From: Ectocarpus siliculosus
Taxonomy: Eukaryota > Sar > Phaeophyceae > Ectocarpales > Ectocarpaceae
Assembly (NCBI GenBank): GCA_000310025.1
Contig: FN649756.1
Span: 368,345 to 432,344 of the forward strand
Direction of reading: 5' to 3'
DNA: 64,000 bases
The notes beneath the pieces were generated by a model, which saw only the letters and a program-made list of their open reading frames with translations, was not told the origin of the DNA and did no database searches. Below are positions 20,392-32,556 of the stretch, piece after piece. Every line of letters starts with the position of its first letter. Position 1 is the first letter of the stretch. The position numbers and the translations under genes were made by a program.

Positions 20392-23300
20392 ATGGCAGGA
20401 AACGTCAGCGGCAGCCAGCGAGGAGCTGGGTACGAGGACGTACGCAGCGATGAGGCAGTCAAGCTCGCAATGGATCTCATCGACGTCGAGAGCCTCAGCG
20501 GGCACGAGCAGCCCATGGCCGTCGTGCTCAAGGAGTGGCTGGAGAAGAGAGACTGGGTCGTGCAGCTGCAAGAGGTAGAGCCGCAGAAATCAACGGTAGA
20601 TGGTAAGGTCCGACACAACCTCTACGCCCGGCGCCCTGGCATCCCGGCGACGAGGACGGAAGGGCCTCGCGTGCTCTTCAACAGCCACATCGACACGGTA
20701 TGTGTGTTGGTGGTTTTCACTATCTTGTCTTGGTCGCGGTCCGCCCTAGTAGTGCTGCACGGCCGTGTGTGACGAGCTAGCGGTGTTTCTAAACATGAAC
20801 ATGACCGTACTGTATGCAGTTCTACAGCAGAAGTCGATAGAGAAGGACTGGCGAAAGATAGAATCCTCCGTTCGACTCTCCAGGTACGCATACATGCATA
20901 CGACGGTTTATGCGCATCGCCAATGTAGGACGACGTTCTCCGCTTTCGAGGTGCCTCATGAGGCGAAGTGTGTGGGCTCACGGCATCGGTTGCTGTTGGT
21001 GACCATGCTGAGGCTCATGTCCAACAGGGGTCACAAATGGAGCGACCCGCTCGCCCAAATATTCCTGCGGCGAAAATCACACATCGACGTGGGCTTGCGC
21101 TGGCGTTTGTAGGTCGGGCGCACCCAAAACTTGACGACTTGTCGTTCTTTTTGGTACTCCTGCTGAACATCCTCGTTTTGTAGTTCGGCATTGAACGCTA
21201 CTCGTGAGAGTGACTGACCTACTGCCTCTCTGAGAACACAGGAGACCTGGCGCAATAATGACACGTCAACAAACACCTCCGTTTTTTCGGGTTTGTTGAT
21301 GGGGCGCAGTCAAAACGGGACGATGCGCCGCGTTTTTGGCACGCCTGCGCTGGTCTGTGTATCATCTCACGCCACAGGCCGATGTATGCGGCTATGATTG
21401 GGTGATTGCTTCTCATACTTTTTCGACAGGTCACGCAAAAGCAACCCCAAATCCTAAGCCCCAAGTTGTTTCCAAAGATAAGAAACAACCGCCTGAAGTT
21501 TTTTTTTTTACCTGTACAAGCTGTGTGTCCGACACCTCCTCCATACTCTACGAAGGCGCCGCCGTGCATTTCGGGGGGCACGAGATCACTCGCCCACCAT
21601 ACGGCGCAGAACAGAAGATAGAGTTTTGAGTTCGGTTTGACCGCAGAGGGTTCGGCAGCAAAGCAAAGAATGAGAGCGAGTTTTGTCCATCTGTGCTTGG
21701 TCGAAGAGATCCGAACGAAAATGAACACCGCGAAGCTTATCCCCGCAGGTCCCTCCATTTTTCGGCGCCGAGCTGTGCGACGTTGACGGCGAGATGATCA
21801 TCAAGGGACGAGGGGCTTGCGATACGAAGGTGAGACAAGCGTGCTGTTTGGTGCAACTCCCCGCTACCGCGTCGGTACCACATGCCATTGCCAGCCTTTA
21901 TCCGACGGCGCATTCATGGTCCGAGAGTAGGGTATGCCAATCGGGTGCACGAGACAATCACGGGTGTTGGGCTCTCTTCCAGCGATGGGTGGAGGAGTAG
22001 ACAACTCACCAAACATCGTACGTGGCTGTGGACTTGTGGTTGTTGATCAGCGAGTACTCCTCTCCATTAGGACGAAAGTAAAGGGGTATGCATGCAGGCT
22101 TGAGCGAGATTGTGTGTGGCAAGCGCTGACGGCAGTGATGATTGTGCAAGCCGGGTAATACAACCGCGCGCGCGCAGACGGCTAGCTGCTTGGTTAACAC
22201 GCCAGAATGCCGGCCGCCTACGCTTGGTTCAAGCGTTAGAAACGAGCACTCTTATTATTCCTTATCTTCCATTCCCTCGCCAGCTGCGTTGGAGTCCGTA
22301 CTCCAGCACTATCTCCCCAACTTTCACCTGAAAACAGAGTGCTTGCAGCGGACAATCTGTGCTTCGACTGCTCTGACACTGTCAGCTTGTTGAATATTCA
22401 GCGCGTTCTGTAACCTGGAACTGAATGGTATCGTAGGGCATTCTGGCGGCGCAGCTGCTGGCGCTGCAGGCTCTGGCGGACGAAGGGGTGGATGACATCG
22501 GACTGCTGTACGTCGTATCCGAGGAGACGGATCACAGCGGGATGATCAAGGCCAATGAACTGGGTGAGGTGGAGTGTGTGGCACCAAGGGTTGGAGCACC
22601 ACGTAGTCGGGTCATGTCTCGTGAATGTGCTGCGGATGCAAGAACAATCTAGCACAGAGAGTGCTTCGTCTCTCTCTCTCTCTCTCTTTCTCTCTCTTAA
22701 CAGCGTTCCTATTGCGAGAATTCTTGTGCCCAAACATCTTCCTTTCGGTCTCTGGAGGGCACAAGAGCGGCCAGAACTCCTACCCCCGACTTCCTGTGAA
22801 GATCCGGTGCTGGAAGTGCGCATAAACTGCGCTTGTCTTCTTACGGGATTCGATAGATCACCTATCGATTGGTTGATGACGAACGATCCCAAGAACGGTG
22901 CATTGGAAACGTCTGCGTGATCCCACGAACAAATCGCGTCCAGCAAGAAAAAACCGAAGGCACAGCCTAGCTGAGGCAACACGTGAACATACATGCGAAC
23001 ACGAAGTTTCGTGCACCGGGAACAAGCAGGCATGTCAATATGGTGCCCCTCTCTCATACATTCCCAGGCATACATTGGTACAACCTTGATTTCTGTATTT
23101 TTTTGTTTTTGTCCTTCGCTGCACTATGAGAAACGGCTCAGCCCATGAACGGTGCGTGATGTTGTTTTGTGGCGCGTGTGACAGGGCTTGAACCGAGATA
23201 CATGATCGTGGGAGAGCCGACCGGTTCGAAGATGATGCGACTGCAGAAGGGCATGCTGAAAGTCCGTCTCTCCTGCCGGGGTGTGGCGTGCCACAGGTGA

Positions 23301-24925
23301 TCGCGCTCTGTCACGCATATATGTAGCATTGTGACGTCGTGCTGTCATTTTGTACGCTCTTACCCCTGATGAGGTAGGTGTGCACCGTTCTCTCGCAACA
23401 TGAGAATCCCCCGACAGGAGAACCGGCTGCCCACCTAGCAATAGACAAGTGACACGTAGTGCCTCACGATTTCGCTACCTTCGGCGAAAGCAAAAAGGTG
23501 CTAGGTACGGTGTACCAGCGGGTGGTTTCGAGCTGGAGGCTCAGAGTTTCGCTTCTTCCCCGCGATTCACAACCACACGCTCGCAAAGTCAACTGCGGAA
23601 TGGCGGGAACATATCCTAGAATGTCTGCATCCTGATTATTCACGAGCCCGCTTTACGTTCCGCCTCTCCCTTGATACCTCTCCCCCTAACGACATGAAGT
23701 GGCTACCCCCACCTGGGGGTGTCGGCCATAGACCCACTGGTGGAAGTGCTCCACGCCATCAAGCACCGCGCGTGGCCGTCCAGCGAAGAGCTAGGAGAGA
23801 CGACCGTCAACATCGGCCTCGTCGAGGGCGGTCAGGCGGCCAACGCTTTGGCGGAGGCTAGCGAGGCCATCGTCATGTTTCGCCTGATTCAGGAGCCGGA
23901 GGGGGTGCTCGACGCCGTCAAGGCTATCGCGGCGGAGCACGACTGCGCGGTTGAGGTGATCACGCAATAGCAATTACCCGTCGTATTTTTCTTGTGGGGT
24001 GACGTGATGTGGGAAACTCGCAGTCCGCGGACTTCACCTCTAATTGTCATTGAAATATGTTGCTCATAAGACACCGCGGTGGGAGCAGCCGCAGCAACAC
24101 GGCAATTGTTCACAAATTATGGTCACCTCTCGGGCGGGCAATCAGCGGCTGGCATCCTCCATATATTATGCGACCATTTTCTTGCCAAACACGAACATGG
24201 GCCAGTTTAACGTCTCGCTGTGCTCGTTACAGCTTGGTCTCGGTCCACCACAAACATTCTCTTGTTCCCTCTGCCGTTGTTCTTGGCCACGTTCAGGTGA
24301 TCTCGAAAAATGCTCCGGTATCGCTGGAGGTGCTTCCGGACTTCGAAGCGGATGTGGCAGCTTACAACACGGACATCGCGTGAGTTTGTTGGGCGTGGGA
24401 GACGAGTGATTTTTTCACCAAGTTTCGCACTCGGTGCATTACCACCGTGGTATCGCGTTAGGGGCCTTGTCGTCAATTTCCCTGTCCATGCGACTTTTTT
24501 TGCTCTGGGGTCTCCGCTGGGACGATGCCAGCACTGTTGCCGCGTGAATTGCTTCCAAGCCCGCTACGACTTTCGACATGTTGCAGTCATTGGAGTGCCG
24601 CTTGCTTACTTCTTTTTCGCAAACTTATGCGGGCAGACAGTGGCCCTCCTTAGTTCCATTCCGCGGTGAATTGCGTCGCAACGGCACCCCCAGAAGATGA
24701 AATAGACAAATATCATGCTGGAAACCTCGCTGCCCAATCCCTCCTCCTGTCGTGGATTTGTTTAGGTACTTCAAGCTGCCCAAGGGGCGGGCGCTGCTCT
24801 ACGGCCCCGGTTCCATCCACCACGCCCACAGCCGAATAGAGAAGATCGGTGTGACGGAGCTCAAGGACGCCGTAGAAGCGTACAAGAAGATCGCCAAGAG
24901 CTGCCTAGGCCGACCACCGCTATGA
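20392..24925 (+). CDS. M20 family metallopeptidase, acetylornithine deacetylase-like
   Basis: Seven exons (20392-20697, 21749-21829, 22437-22563, 23185-23296, 23700-23955, 24297-24379, 24766-24925) join in phase to 374 residues, stop TGA 24923-24925. All zinc-site motifs of the M20 ArgE/DapE/CPG2 group are present. HIDTVPPF has His99 and Asp101. GRGACDTK has the bridging Asp127. SEETDHSG has general base Glu158 and ligand Glu159. VGEPT has Glu182. GPGSIHHAHS near the end has ligand His343. The middle, exons 4-6, corresponds to the dimerisation (lid) domain. The length matches single-enzyme members of about 375 residues. The enzyme should hydrolyse an amide bond with two zinc ions. N-acetylornithine in arginine synthesis is the best guess, but M20 substrate specificity cannot be read from these motifs. 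No signal peptide is seen at the start (MAGNVSGSQRG), which suggests a cytosolic protein. The exon 5/6 junction uses GAG|GTGATC at both sides. Confidence 0.93.
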
Positions 24926-25431
24926 ACTGCCGGCGATGCTCTTTCGCCGAGGGATGTTTGTCATGCTTTTGCTTAGAGTGTTTGTCGTGCTTTTTACTTA
25001 GAGGTAAGAGACACGAAAGAGTGCAAGGAACCGTGCGTCTCGTTCGTTCGCCTTGTGGTGGCCAAAGAACATGCCTGTTACTCGTAGAAACACGGGGGAG
25101 TAATAAACGATGACTAGCACATTTTTGAATCCCGTAGGTGAGAGTATCGTCGATAGGACGAGAACATAGTCCTTGAGGGGTACTTCATGTGTGGCGGTCG
25201 CATGAGTTTACAGTTCCTTCTAGCACGAAGCTGAGAGTGAACGTAAGAGGTGGAGAGATTCCCCCCCTCTAGACCGAATTTCAAACCTCAATCGCCCCAC
25301 AACCAAGCTTGTGCCAACACCGAAAGTGGTGGCATTGGAAACATCTCGTCGACTGCTTTCCGTAGACGTACCGGGCTCTTTACGCACCCACTTCGGTATG
25401 GAGCAATCGACCTTTGAAAGTCAGTCTAGGG
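24926..25431. other. No gene seen; 3' flank of the M20 gene
   Basis: This is probably untranslated region and intergenic DNA up to element X copy C. It holds a short tandem phrase (GAGTGTTTGTCGTGCTTTT-like, near 24955-25002). Confidence 0.5.
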
Positions 25432-26025
25432 GGTGTACTCATAGTCGTGCATGCCGTAGTCGTTAGACCATTGACCTCGCATCCCTACAAAGCCGGGACG
25501 GAGCACGCCGGGTTCTCACCGGACCAGGCTCTCACATCACCAAGCGCGAAGCGCCGTGAGGTATTTGGCGAGTCGCATGAAGGGTGAGCTGCATCCTTGC
25601 TAAGGGTGTTCGGCATCTTGTGCTTACTTCCTTGCGTACGGATGACAGCTGCGTATGACTTAATTTATTTTCTGGTGCTTTCACTTTCCAGAGACAGTTG
25701 TAAGCACTGTGTAACTGCCTCGAGGATGCTTGACCATTTTAGCACAACGTGGTGCGATCATCCCCCTTGCGCGGAGTGAGGGTTCTCGAGCCCGCACAAC
25801 ATGGTCTACTCGACCACCATTATGGTTACCGCCAAAAAAAAAAACGAGGTGAAAAAAAAAACGGCAACCTGGTTGCCGAGTTCACGAAGTGAATTGGCTT
25901 GTTTTACAACGTCGTTGCCAAGCGACGAAAACCCAACCCCGATGGCAAACACCGGGGGGGACGGCTTGTTTTACAACGTCGTTGCCAAGCGACGAAAACC
26001 CAAACCCCGATGGCAAACAAGGGGG
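25432..26025 (+). mobile_element. Element X, copy C (most complete copy)
   Basis: A 594-bp copy that starts GGTGTACTCATAG, as copy A does. It contains the shared body (CGGGACGGAGCACGCCGG, CAACCTGGTTGCCGAG) and two about 67-bp tail units (from about 25896 and 25962), each carrying the small inverted repeat GTCGTTGCCAAGCGAC and followed by a G-run. The flanks carry an 8-bp direct repeat GTCTAGGG at 25424-25431 and 26026-26033, a likely target-site duplication. No ORF of interest was found. Confidence 0.75.
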
Positions 26026-26065
26026 GTCTAGGGAGGGTGCCATCTCTCCGCGCTTTACGGTCACC

Positions 26066-26297
26066 GGTGGCCAGAGGCAGGTTGTGGATAGGTTGGGGCA
26101 CCGATCACAACCTGGGGGGGCAGGTTGTAGGGAGGTTGCAGCCCACAGTGTGCAGATTTTCCCGCATCTCGGAGAGTGGCGTTATTCCAACCAACACAGC
26201 GGACAGCAAGCAAAGGAAAAATGGGTTCAAGGATTAACTCGGCCTCCCAACCCCCCCCCAGGTTGTAGTTTGTGCCCAACCTGCCTCTCTGGCCACC
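26066..26297. repeat. Small inverted-repeat unit, possible MITE
   Basis: GGTGGCCAGAGGCAGGTTG at the left and its near complement CAACCTGCCTCTCTGGCCACC at the right bound a 232-bp unit containing repeated GGTTGTAG and GGTTGGG phrases. No clear target-site duplication was found, so mobility is not shown. Confidence 0.45.
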
Positions 26298-26992
26298 AGT
26301 GGTACCTTGTACTAATGAACGCGTTTGTGTGTGTTTTCGTTTCGACCGTCGCACACGACCTTCATACGAACGAATCGAGTTTAGATGCAAGCCATCATCC
26401 CTTGTGATAAGAAATGACAGCAGTTTACCGAAGACTATAGCGCACATGGCCGGTGCTGTTCATAAGGTGGATAAGGTGGTCCGGGTATTCACGTTTTCCT
26501 TACATACGAAGGGCAACGGCACGTCGCGGGTTGAAGCCCTCACCTTCCGAGTACTTGTACTTGTGTTGGATGGAGACTAGACAATGACTTTTTTTTTAAG
26601 GAAGTTGAGGTGGGTGGCCAGTTTCCGCGTTCACCTTCTTCACAATCGAGGGTACCAAAACGAGGCACACATATGAATATTTGCGTCTACATTTTCTCTT
26701 ATCGTGCTCGCACAATTCTCAGTTTGACTCGCATCAAGCAAGGGGGTCGCGTTTGTGTGTGTTGTGGGCACCTCCATGCCACGCCTCCTTTCGATGGACT
26801 AGGAAGGGATCTCACCGTGTGCATCTTTGGGCAACAGCAGTGAGCGCGCCTGGAAGGAAGAGAAATTCCATCAAGTGCCTTATGTCAGTTTTTTTCCTAC
26901 CAAAACTTGAAAAGATGGTAGCAACACACGCCGGACACCGGTACTCTTTCAAAGTCAAGGTTCCAGTTTGACAAGCAATCGTTGGGCTCTAT

Positions 26993-27058
26993 AGAAGCCG
27001 AAATCAAACCATTAGACTAGTCAGCGCTGACTAGTCTAATGGTTTGATTTCGGCTTCT
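26993..27058. repeat. Perfect 66-bp palindrome
   Basis: The left arm 26993-27025 begins AGAAGCCGAAATC. The right arm 27026-27058 is its exact reverse complement, with no loop (centre AGCGCT). It can form a cruciform in DNA or a long hairpin in RNA. It extends to 26989-27062 with one mismatched pair. The flanks are unremarkable. Confidence 0.95.
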
Positions 27059-27062
27059 GTAG

Positions 27063-30000
27063 CTCCCACCTTTGAAGCCTGATTTCCCCCCCTTTTTGTC
27101 GCACCGGAACCAACCGTGGTAGTATCATTTATTGAGCTGCGCGACATCCATGAACATGCAAACGTTGGTTTGGCCGAAAAAAATATCAACCAAGTGCTCG
27201 CAAGGTGTTGTCGGCTGGAGCGTATCCTGAGATGGGCTTGTGGGGTAATCTCTTTACCGACAGGGTTGAGTGACACCTGCTGGAGAGCGGACATGTCATT
27301 GTTGGCTACAGAGAGCCGTTCGTTTTATCGCGCACCACCTCTCTACATACGGTCTGCAGTTCTACTGCGTATTTTGGTCTGTTGAGAGAGGGCTGCCGGG
27401 CTTTCCTTTACCAAGCGCAGGTCGCCGTATATCTTAGATTGACTAGATGATAAAGGGTGCTCTGAGATGACGCCCGGATTGTGTAACCGACGTCACCGAT
27501 AGATACAGTAGGGGCAGCAAGATGCGGTCTGTGTATGCCCGTGGGCGTTTCGTCTCTGAAACGTAGTCCGGGGGTCAGTCCATCTTTTACCCTCCCACGC
27601 CCTTACACCACGCACGTCCGACTGCCAGCTGGCAACACGCACAGTCGGCTAACTATCTGGCGGCTTCTGGCACGGTTTTGCGCTCTTGTCATTGGCGAGT
27701 GGTGAGAGCGGTTTTCTGGGGGAGAGGCTCGAAGCGAGGTGAGGTTGCGGTGGAGGTTTTTTATTTGGGGATAACATGGAATACACCACACGATTGTCCG
27801 AGACACACGAGACACACACGCACGAATTGGCCGGCGAAAAAGGAGTCCATAGTCAATGCATCCCTTTTCTCCACGCCTCATGTCACTCGGCAAGACAAGC
27901 CAGGGTCGGCGTGCCGTGCGCTTCGCTACATGGTTCCCTGTACAAAATGTGAACACATTCGTTCTCATGGCCTGTCTGTACGTCGGTCGCTCTCATGCTT
28001 CATGCACCCGCTCAATATTTGGCTATATTTTTCGGAACCTTTTTCAGCAGCTTCTCACTCGGACGGCGCCAAAAAAGCCTCGCGCCGGTGAGTATGAGTA
28101 GTGGAGCCTACCCAGTCTTTTGCACTGCATGGTGCAAAGTAAGGTGGTGCTCATTGTCCACGGTATGTAGCACTTGGTTCCGGGACTGGTGCGCCAAACA
28201 TGTGACATCGTCAAAATTCAGACCAGAAAGGAATTCATGTCCCTGTAGTCTACTGCGCGTGGGAGGAGCAGGTGCGAGGAGGATACGGGTAGGAAGGCAG
28301 AGTGTCCCCTATTACTATAGTCTACCTCAATGGGCTAGAGAGGACGCGATTAACCTCTTTTACGAGGACGGGCGAGAATGAGCTGGGTTTATGGAACAGT
28401 TACCACCCGAAACGACGTTGTTTTCAGTCTACTCCACCGACATGCGTAGTGTTGTACATTGAATTTCACGAACAGCAGTTTCTTCACCAGCTCTTTTCTC
28501 CGACGATTGTCGTGACAGCGCTGCTCTCATCATAAGTATTACACCGGAGCCAGTCGTCTGGCTCTCTCTGTCAATACCTTGGGTGAAAACTTCTGTACTC
28601 GGGAAATCCTCTTGTGAATGCCTGCGAGTGTCGTCGTTCATGTACTTACGGAGTGAAGTTCCTCGAGTGATGCAAATGGGGTACGTCGCTGTACAAACGC
28701 ACAGTAGCTTGCATATCGTGGTTTTGCGTTTGTATTGCCGAAGCATATTGGAGGGTAGCCCTCAACATGATGTGCAGATATATCTAAGGGCGCGTTTCCC
28801 TCACGCACAGTCGCTCGTAATTTTCACACATGCGGCGAGAGACAATGAAGGACCCATGAAGTTTTCGCCTCGGATGTTTGTGAATGAGGGGCACCAGGCC
28901 GAATTATGTACATATTCTTGCATCCTGTATCTCGGCCTGCGTCAGGTTTCGCACCGCCAATACCAGCAAACACGGCTACATGCCGCACTTGAGATGGTAC
29001 CCGGAACGCGTTACATCTAAGTTGTACATACTGTAGCTCCATGCTGTAGCGTTGGTGACGCCTTCGTCGACATATCATGGGGTGATACGGCGTTTAGTCC
29101 CGAACGAGCAACAAACACCTGGCCCTGCAAGCTCGCTGAAATCCAGGACCGCAGGGAGAAAGCTGCTACTGGTGTACATCTATCCTGGTAGGAGTTAGCA
29201 TTTTTTTTGTCCCTTTGGAAGACAAGCTCCAGCCCCAAACTATGAAATGCCTTCTTTCCTGTAAAAAGCATCCCAAATATTACATATTGTGCGCATGTAT
29301 GCGATTGCATACACGTAGTCCAGACTATGTAGCTTTACTTGAAGATAGTGTCCCGACGTGCTACTGAACGTAAATCGATGCAATTACCCCTCCTGCCAAC
29401 GTCTGCGCTACACAATGTTACCAATATGCAGTGAAACGTGGGGTATGGCTCCAGGCCGCGGCAGGGTCACCCTTGTCTCAGGGCATTCATATTTTACGCC
29501 TACATGGACCACCTAACCACTTCTATTGGCATGCTGTCGCTCGAATAACCGGGATATTCTCTTCGTTTGCTTAACACTTAATGCCCTGAAAATATTTCTA
29601 TTCACTCAAATATTCACTCCGGCTGCATCACGGGTGGTCACTGGTACAAGTTGTAAGGGGTTGGGGTGCGGCCGCAACCTATAACCTCGCGAACGGGGTT
29701 ATAAAACTCCATGCAACCTCGACTTAACGGCCAGCAACGCCACCCACTAACTAGGATTGTGCGAAGTGTTCACACAGTATTGCCTGCAACACTTGCGCAA
29801 GCCAAGTCTCAACCAAAGATCCCCACGAAGCTTGCCAAGTTGCCAGAAGGGGGGAGCATGGGCAGGAAAAATACCCCCCTTGGTGGATAGCAGTTGCGCT
29901 GCCCAGCCAAGCACCGCGCCAGCAGCGTGTCGATCGAAAGGGTGGTAGGTGATGTTTCGTTAACAAGTCAAACCTCCGTCAAATTGTTGGTGGGTGGAGC

Positions 30001-30654
30001 GGCAGCCAGACGTTGATCTCGCCTCTTTGGGAGAGATACTACGTACGTATCCCATGAATTCTGTCGTTTTCCTATGTGTTGGAGGTGCACCGGCAGAACC
30101 CAGAGCGTACAGTGACCACAAAATATCAGGACCAGTAGCATAGAACGTGTCTCTCTTGAGGCTGCTATTGCTCCATGTTCGACGGCGCTCTGTGGCATGC
30201 CGGAGGAATAAGGTCAATGTTCTCGCACCCATGTTGTTCTTGTCAAGCTGTAGCTCTTCAGTGTTTTGAGGTCACGCTGCGGCCTTCTCAGTGACGACGT
30301 CGGGCATTCCACTCATTTTCAACCCCATTGTTCAATCCGACATTGGACGTAGGAATAACACGACGACCCCTTTTCCCTGCCGGTTTCATTTCCCGATACG
30401 CCTACTCCCAGTTGGACCGACTCGCGACACATCAGTGGGAGTTGGGAGGCGAATGGATGATATTCGTGTTGTTTTGCTTTGGGTTACCACGCTGTCGTGT
30501 TGACGTCTGTCTCAAACCAGCGGCAACGTTTTTCGAGATTCCTGTTGCCAATGGAGCTTGACATGGTTTTGGGATCAGGAGCTGGCTGTTAAATCGCTCG
30601 CAGACGCAAATACTGTTGTGCAATGAATTGACGGGACTGTTTTTGGGAAGCCGA
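27063..30654. other. No gene seen
   Basis: No open frame here shows a recognisable family. The longest (28583-29020, +, 145 codons) has no motif or splice support. A run of TATAACC/GGTTATA phrases lies near 29690-29705. Confidence 0.45.
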
Positions 30655-30800
30655 TTTGTAATTTGCTCCACGGTCGTGTAGGGTGGGAAAGTTGCTTGTT
30701 ATTCCTGAGAAGGGTCGGCAAGGGTCTGAGGTGGGGATCCAACTTCATCTCACGGGGCACGCAGTTCAAAATGGGGTATGGGCACCATGGAGGTATACGT
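30655..30800 (-). repeat. 3'-end segment of the Ty3-type family
   Basis: On the minus strand this stretch (GATGAAGT.GGATCCCCAC, then ATAACAAGCAACTTTCCC) aligns with 48225-48350 on the plus strand. In both places it lies downstream of a Ty3-type pol tail in the same orientation (31438-32509 minus, 46390-46600 plus). It is therefore probably part of the LTR or 3' untranslated region of that element. Confidence 0.5.
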
Positions 30801-31437
30801 CCTGACCATCCCAAATCCTATCGTCAATAACGTACACCCTATTCATGCCTACAGCCACTCTTTAACAGAAGGGAGCAAGTCGGTTGCTCCTAGCTTCGGG
30901 TACTCACAGTTGTTGTTTGATCTCTTGTTTGAGCCTTCTTAGACCAGGTCCGCTCAGCGCTCACTCGGAGAGTGCGGGAGCGGGCTGGGCTTCTGATCCT
31001 CCTTCAAGTTACTTCGATACCAACGACGCCAAATACCCATATCCAACGAAAATTCACAATATCCACGAACCGCTCATACAACGCTCATACCGCGCTCATA
31101 CAACGCTCATGCACTGTAGTGCCTCCATTACATTAGCCCACGCCGGGAAGTGTCGTAGATGCAGATATTTATCTTGAAACCATTACGCAACCTCAAATAA
31201 AGATCGAAGATGCGACTTTCCAAACCTCCAAACCAAGCACAAAAAAGCAACTACAGCAGTATCGGAGAAAGAAGTATTCATCCCCGTCAAAGTAAGTGCT
31301 CCAAACCATCCCCACACCACACAATGATAACTACTGAGAGTCACATCGCCGACGACGGAACCAGCGGAAATCACAACAGGGTCCGGTCGTAGCGAAAACA
31401 TGAAGGTCAGGGAGACTATTGCAAATATGAAAGAAGC

Positions 31438-32509
31438 TCACACCACTCTCACACACACCGGCGTTCCGCGGCGTACACTGTATGAACAAAATAGAGAAAA
31501 TGTAGCGGCCCGTAGGCGGCCAAGTATCACAGCACAGATCCGGATGGGGCGACGGCTAGCTGCGCCACGACGCCTGCCTGGCGTCCACGACGCAACGCCA
31601 TCATCCGTGGAAGGGTTGGTCAACCCACGAGTACGGTGTTTTCGAAAGGACCAAGAACCACAAGGAGCATCCAAAACCGTGGAGTAACTATCCAACGGGA
31701 GAGACAGCAATCGAGGGCCCTTGGTATCCAAGAATCGAACAACGTACTGGCCGGCTGCGAAAGCAGTGATCTGCCCAAGCCACCAAAGTCCATCCAAAGC
31801 TTTACACCAGACGCGGGCACCAACAGGCACAACAGACACACAGAAGCGAGCCAACCAAGAGTTACGCGAAACCAACTACATACAGTAGTACCCGGGAGCA
31901 ATAAAACGTTCGGCCTGGTTCCGAGCAAGTTCTCGGTCGGCCGAAGCTATCCGAGCAGTATGGTAGGCCCGGTTTCTTCGTACGCGTTGACTAGCGCTAC
32001 CAGACCAGTAAACAAAGTAAAACGTGGTTTCGGTACCCCTGCAAACCAGACTCCCTTTCTCACGACGGCGTCAAGAGACTCATCCAGTGCGTCATGTATA
32101 AAACGGCTACCACACCGCTTCGTCCTCGTACAATTTGATGTCCCGAATGTTCTTCAACATCCAGACCACTAGACTCCTCCACAATATCGTCAGTAGTCAA
32201 ATTATACGGAGGCGACGTATTACTGTATGAGTGCAAAACGTATTTCGACAGGTTGGCCGGAAAATATTTCGGCAGGCCATCTGTGTCGTATGGATTGGCG
32301 CACGGTGTGCATCGCAAGACAGAGACACAGTTGCGAGATTCTTGTCCCAGCATGTCAGACGGCATATCCAAGTGAAGGAGTTTGCGCTCCACAGGTTTCT
32401 CATCCTGTGTATCCTCTGCTTTGGTCGAGCCAACGGCAAGGATCTTATACGGTCCGGTGTAGTTGAGCGAAAGCTTCGCTTTGAGCGCATGCCGCGCGCT
32501 CTGTTTCAT
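31438..32509 (-). pseudogene. Ty3/gypsy-type polyprotein C-terminal remnant
   Basis: The minus-strand frame 32509-32060 has LSLNYTGPYKILAVG, VSVLRCTPCANPYDTDG, LPKYFPANLSKYVLHSYS and a late YMTHW. This is the order of the post-integrase region of Ty3-type elements as I know it from stramenopile genomes. After a stop and frame changes, the family continues at about 31930-31600 with VWCKALDGLWWLGQI, YVVRFLDTKGP and a GSWSF end. The last part looks like a small Tudor/SH3-like reader module. Stops and at least two frame changes show that it is dead. No reverse transcriptase domain remains upstream on this strand. Confidence 0.75.
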
Positions 32510-32556
32510 CTGTTGATTCTATCAGGGGCACAGGTGCGACGGAGTAAGGGCGGGCG

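Noticed and set aside
25801-26407. Open frames across element X copy C and its 3' flank
   Set aside because: They follow the tail repeats (VLQRRCQATKTQ phrases in every copy and several frames) and are not shared as an intact ORF between copies.
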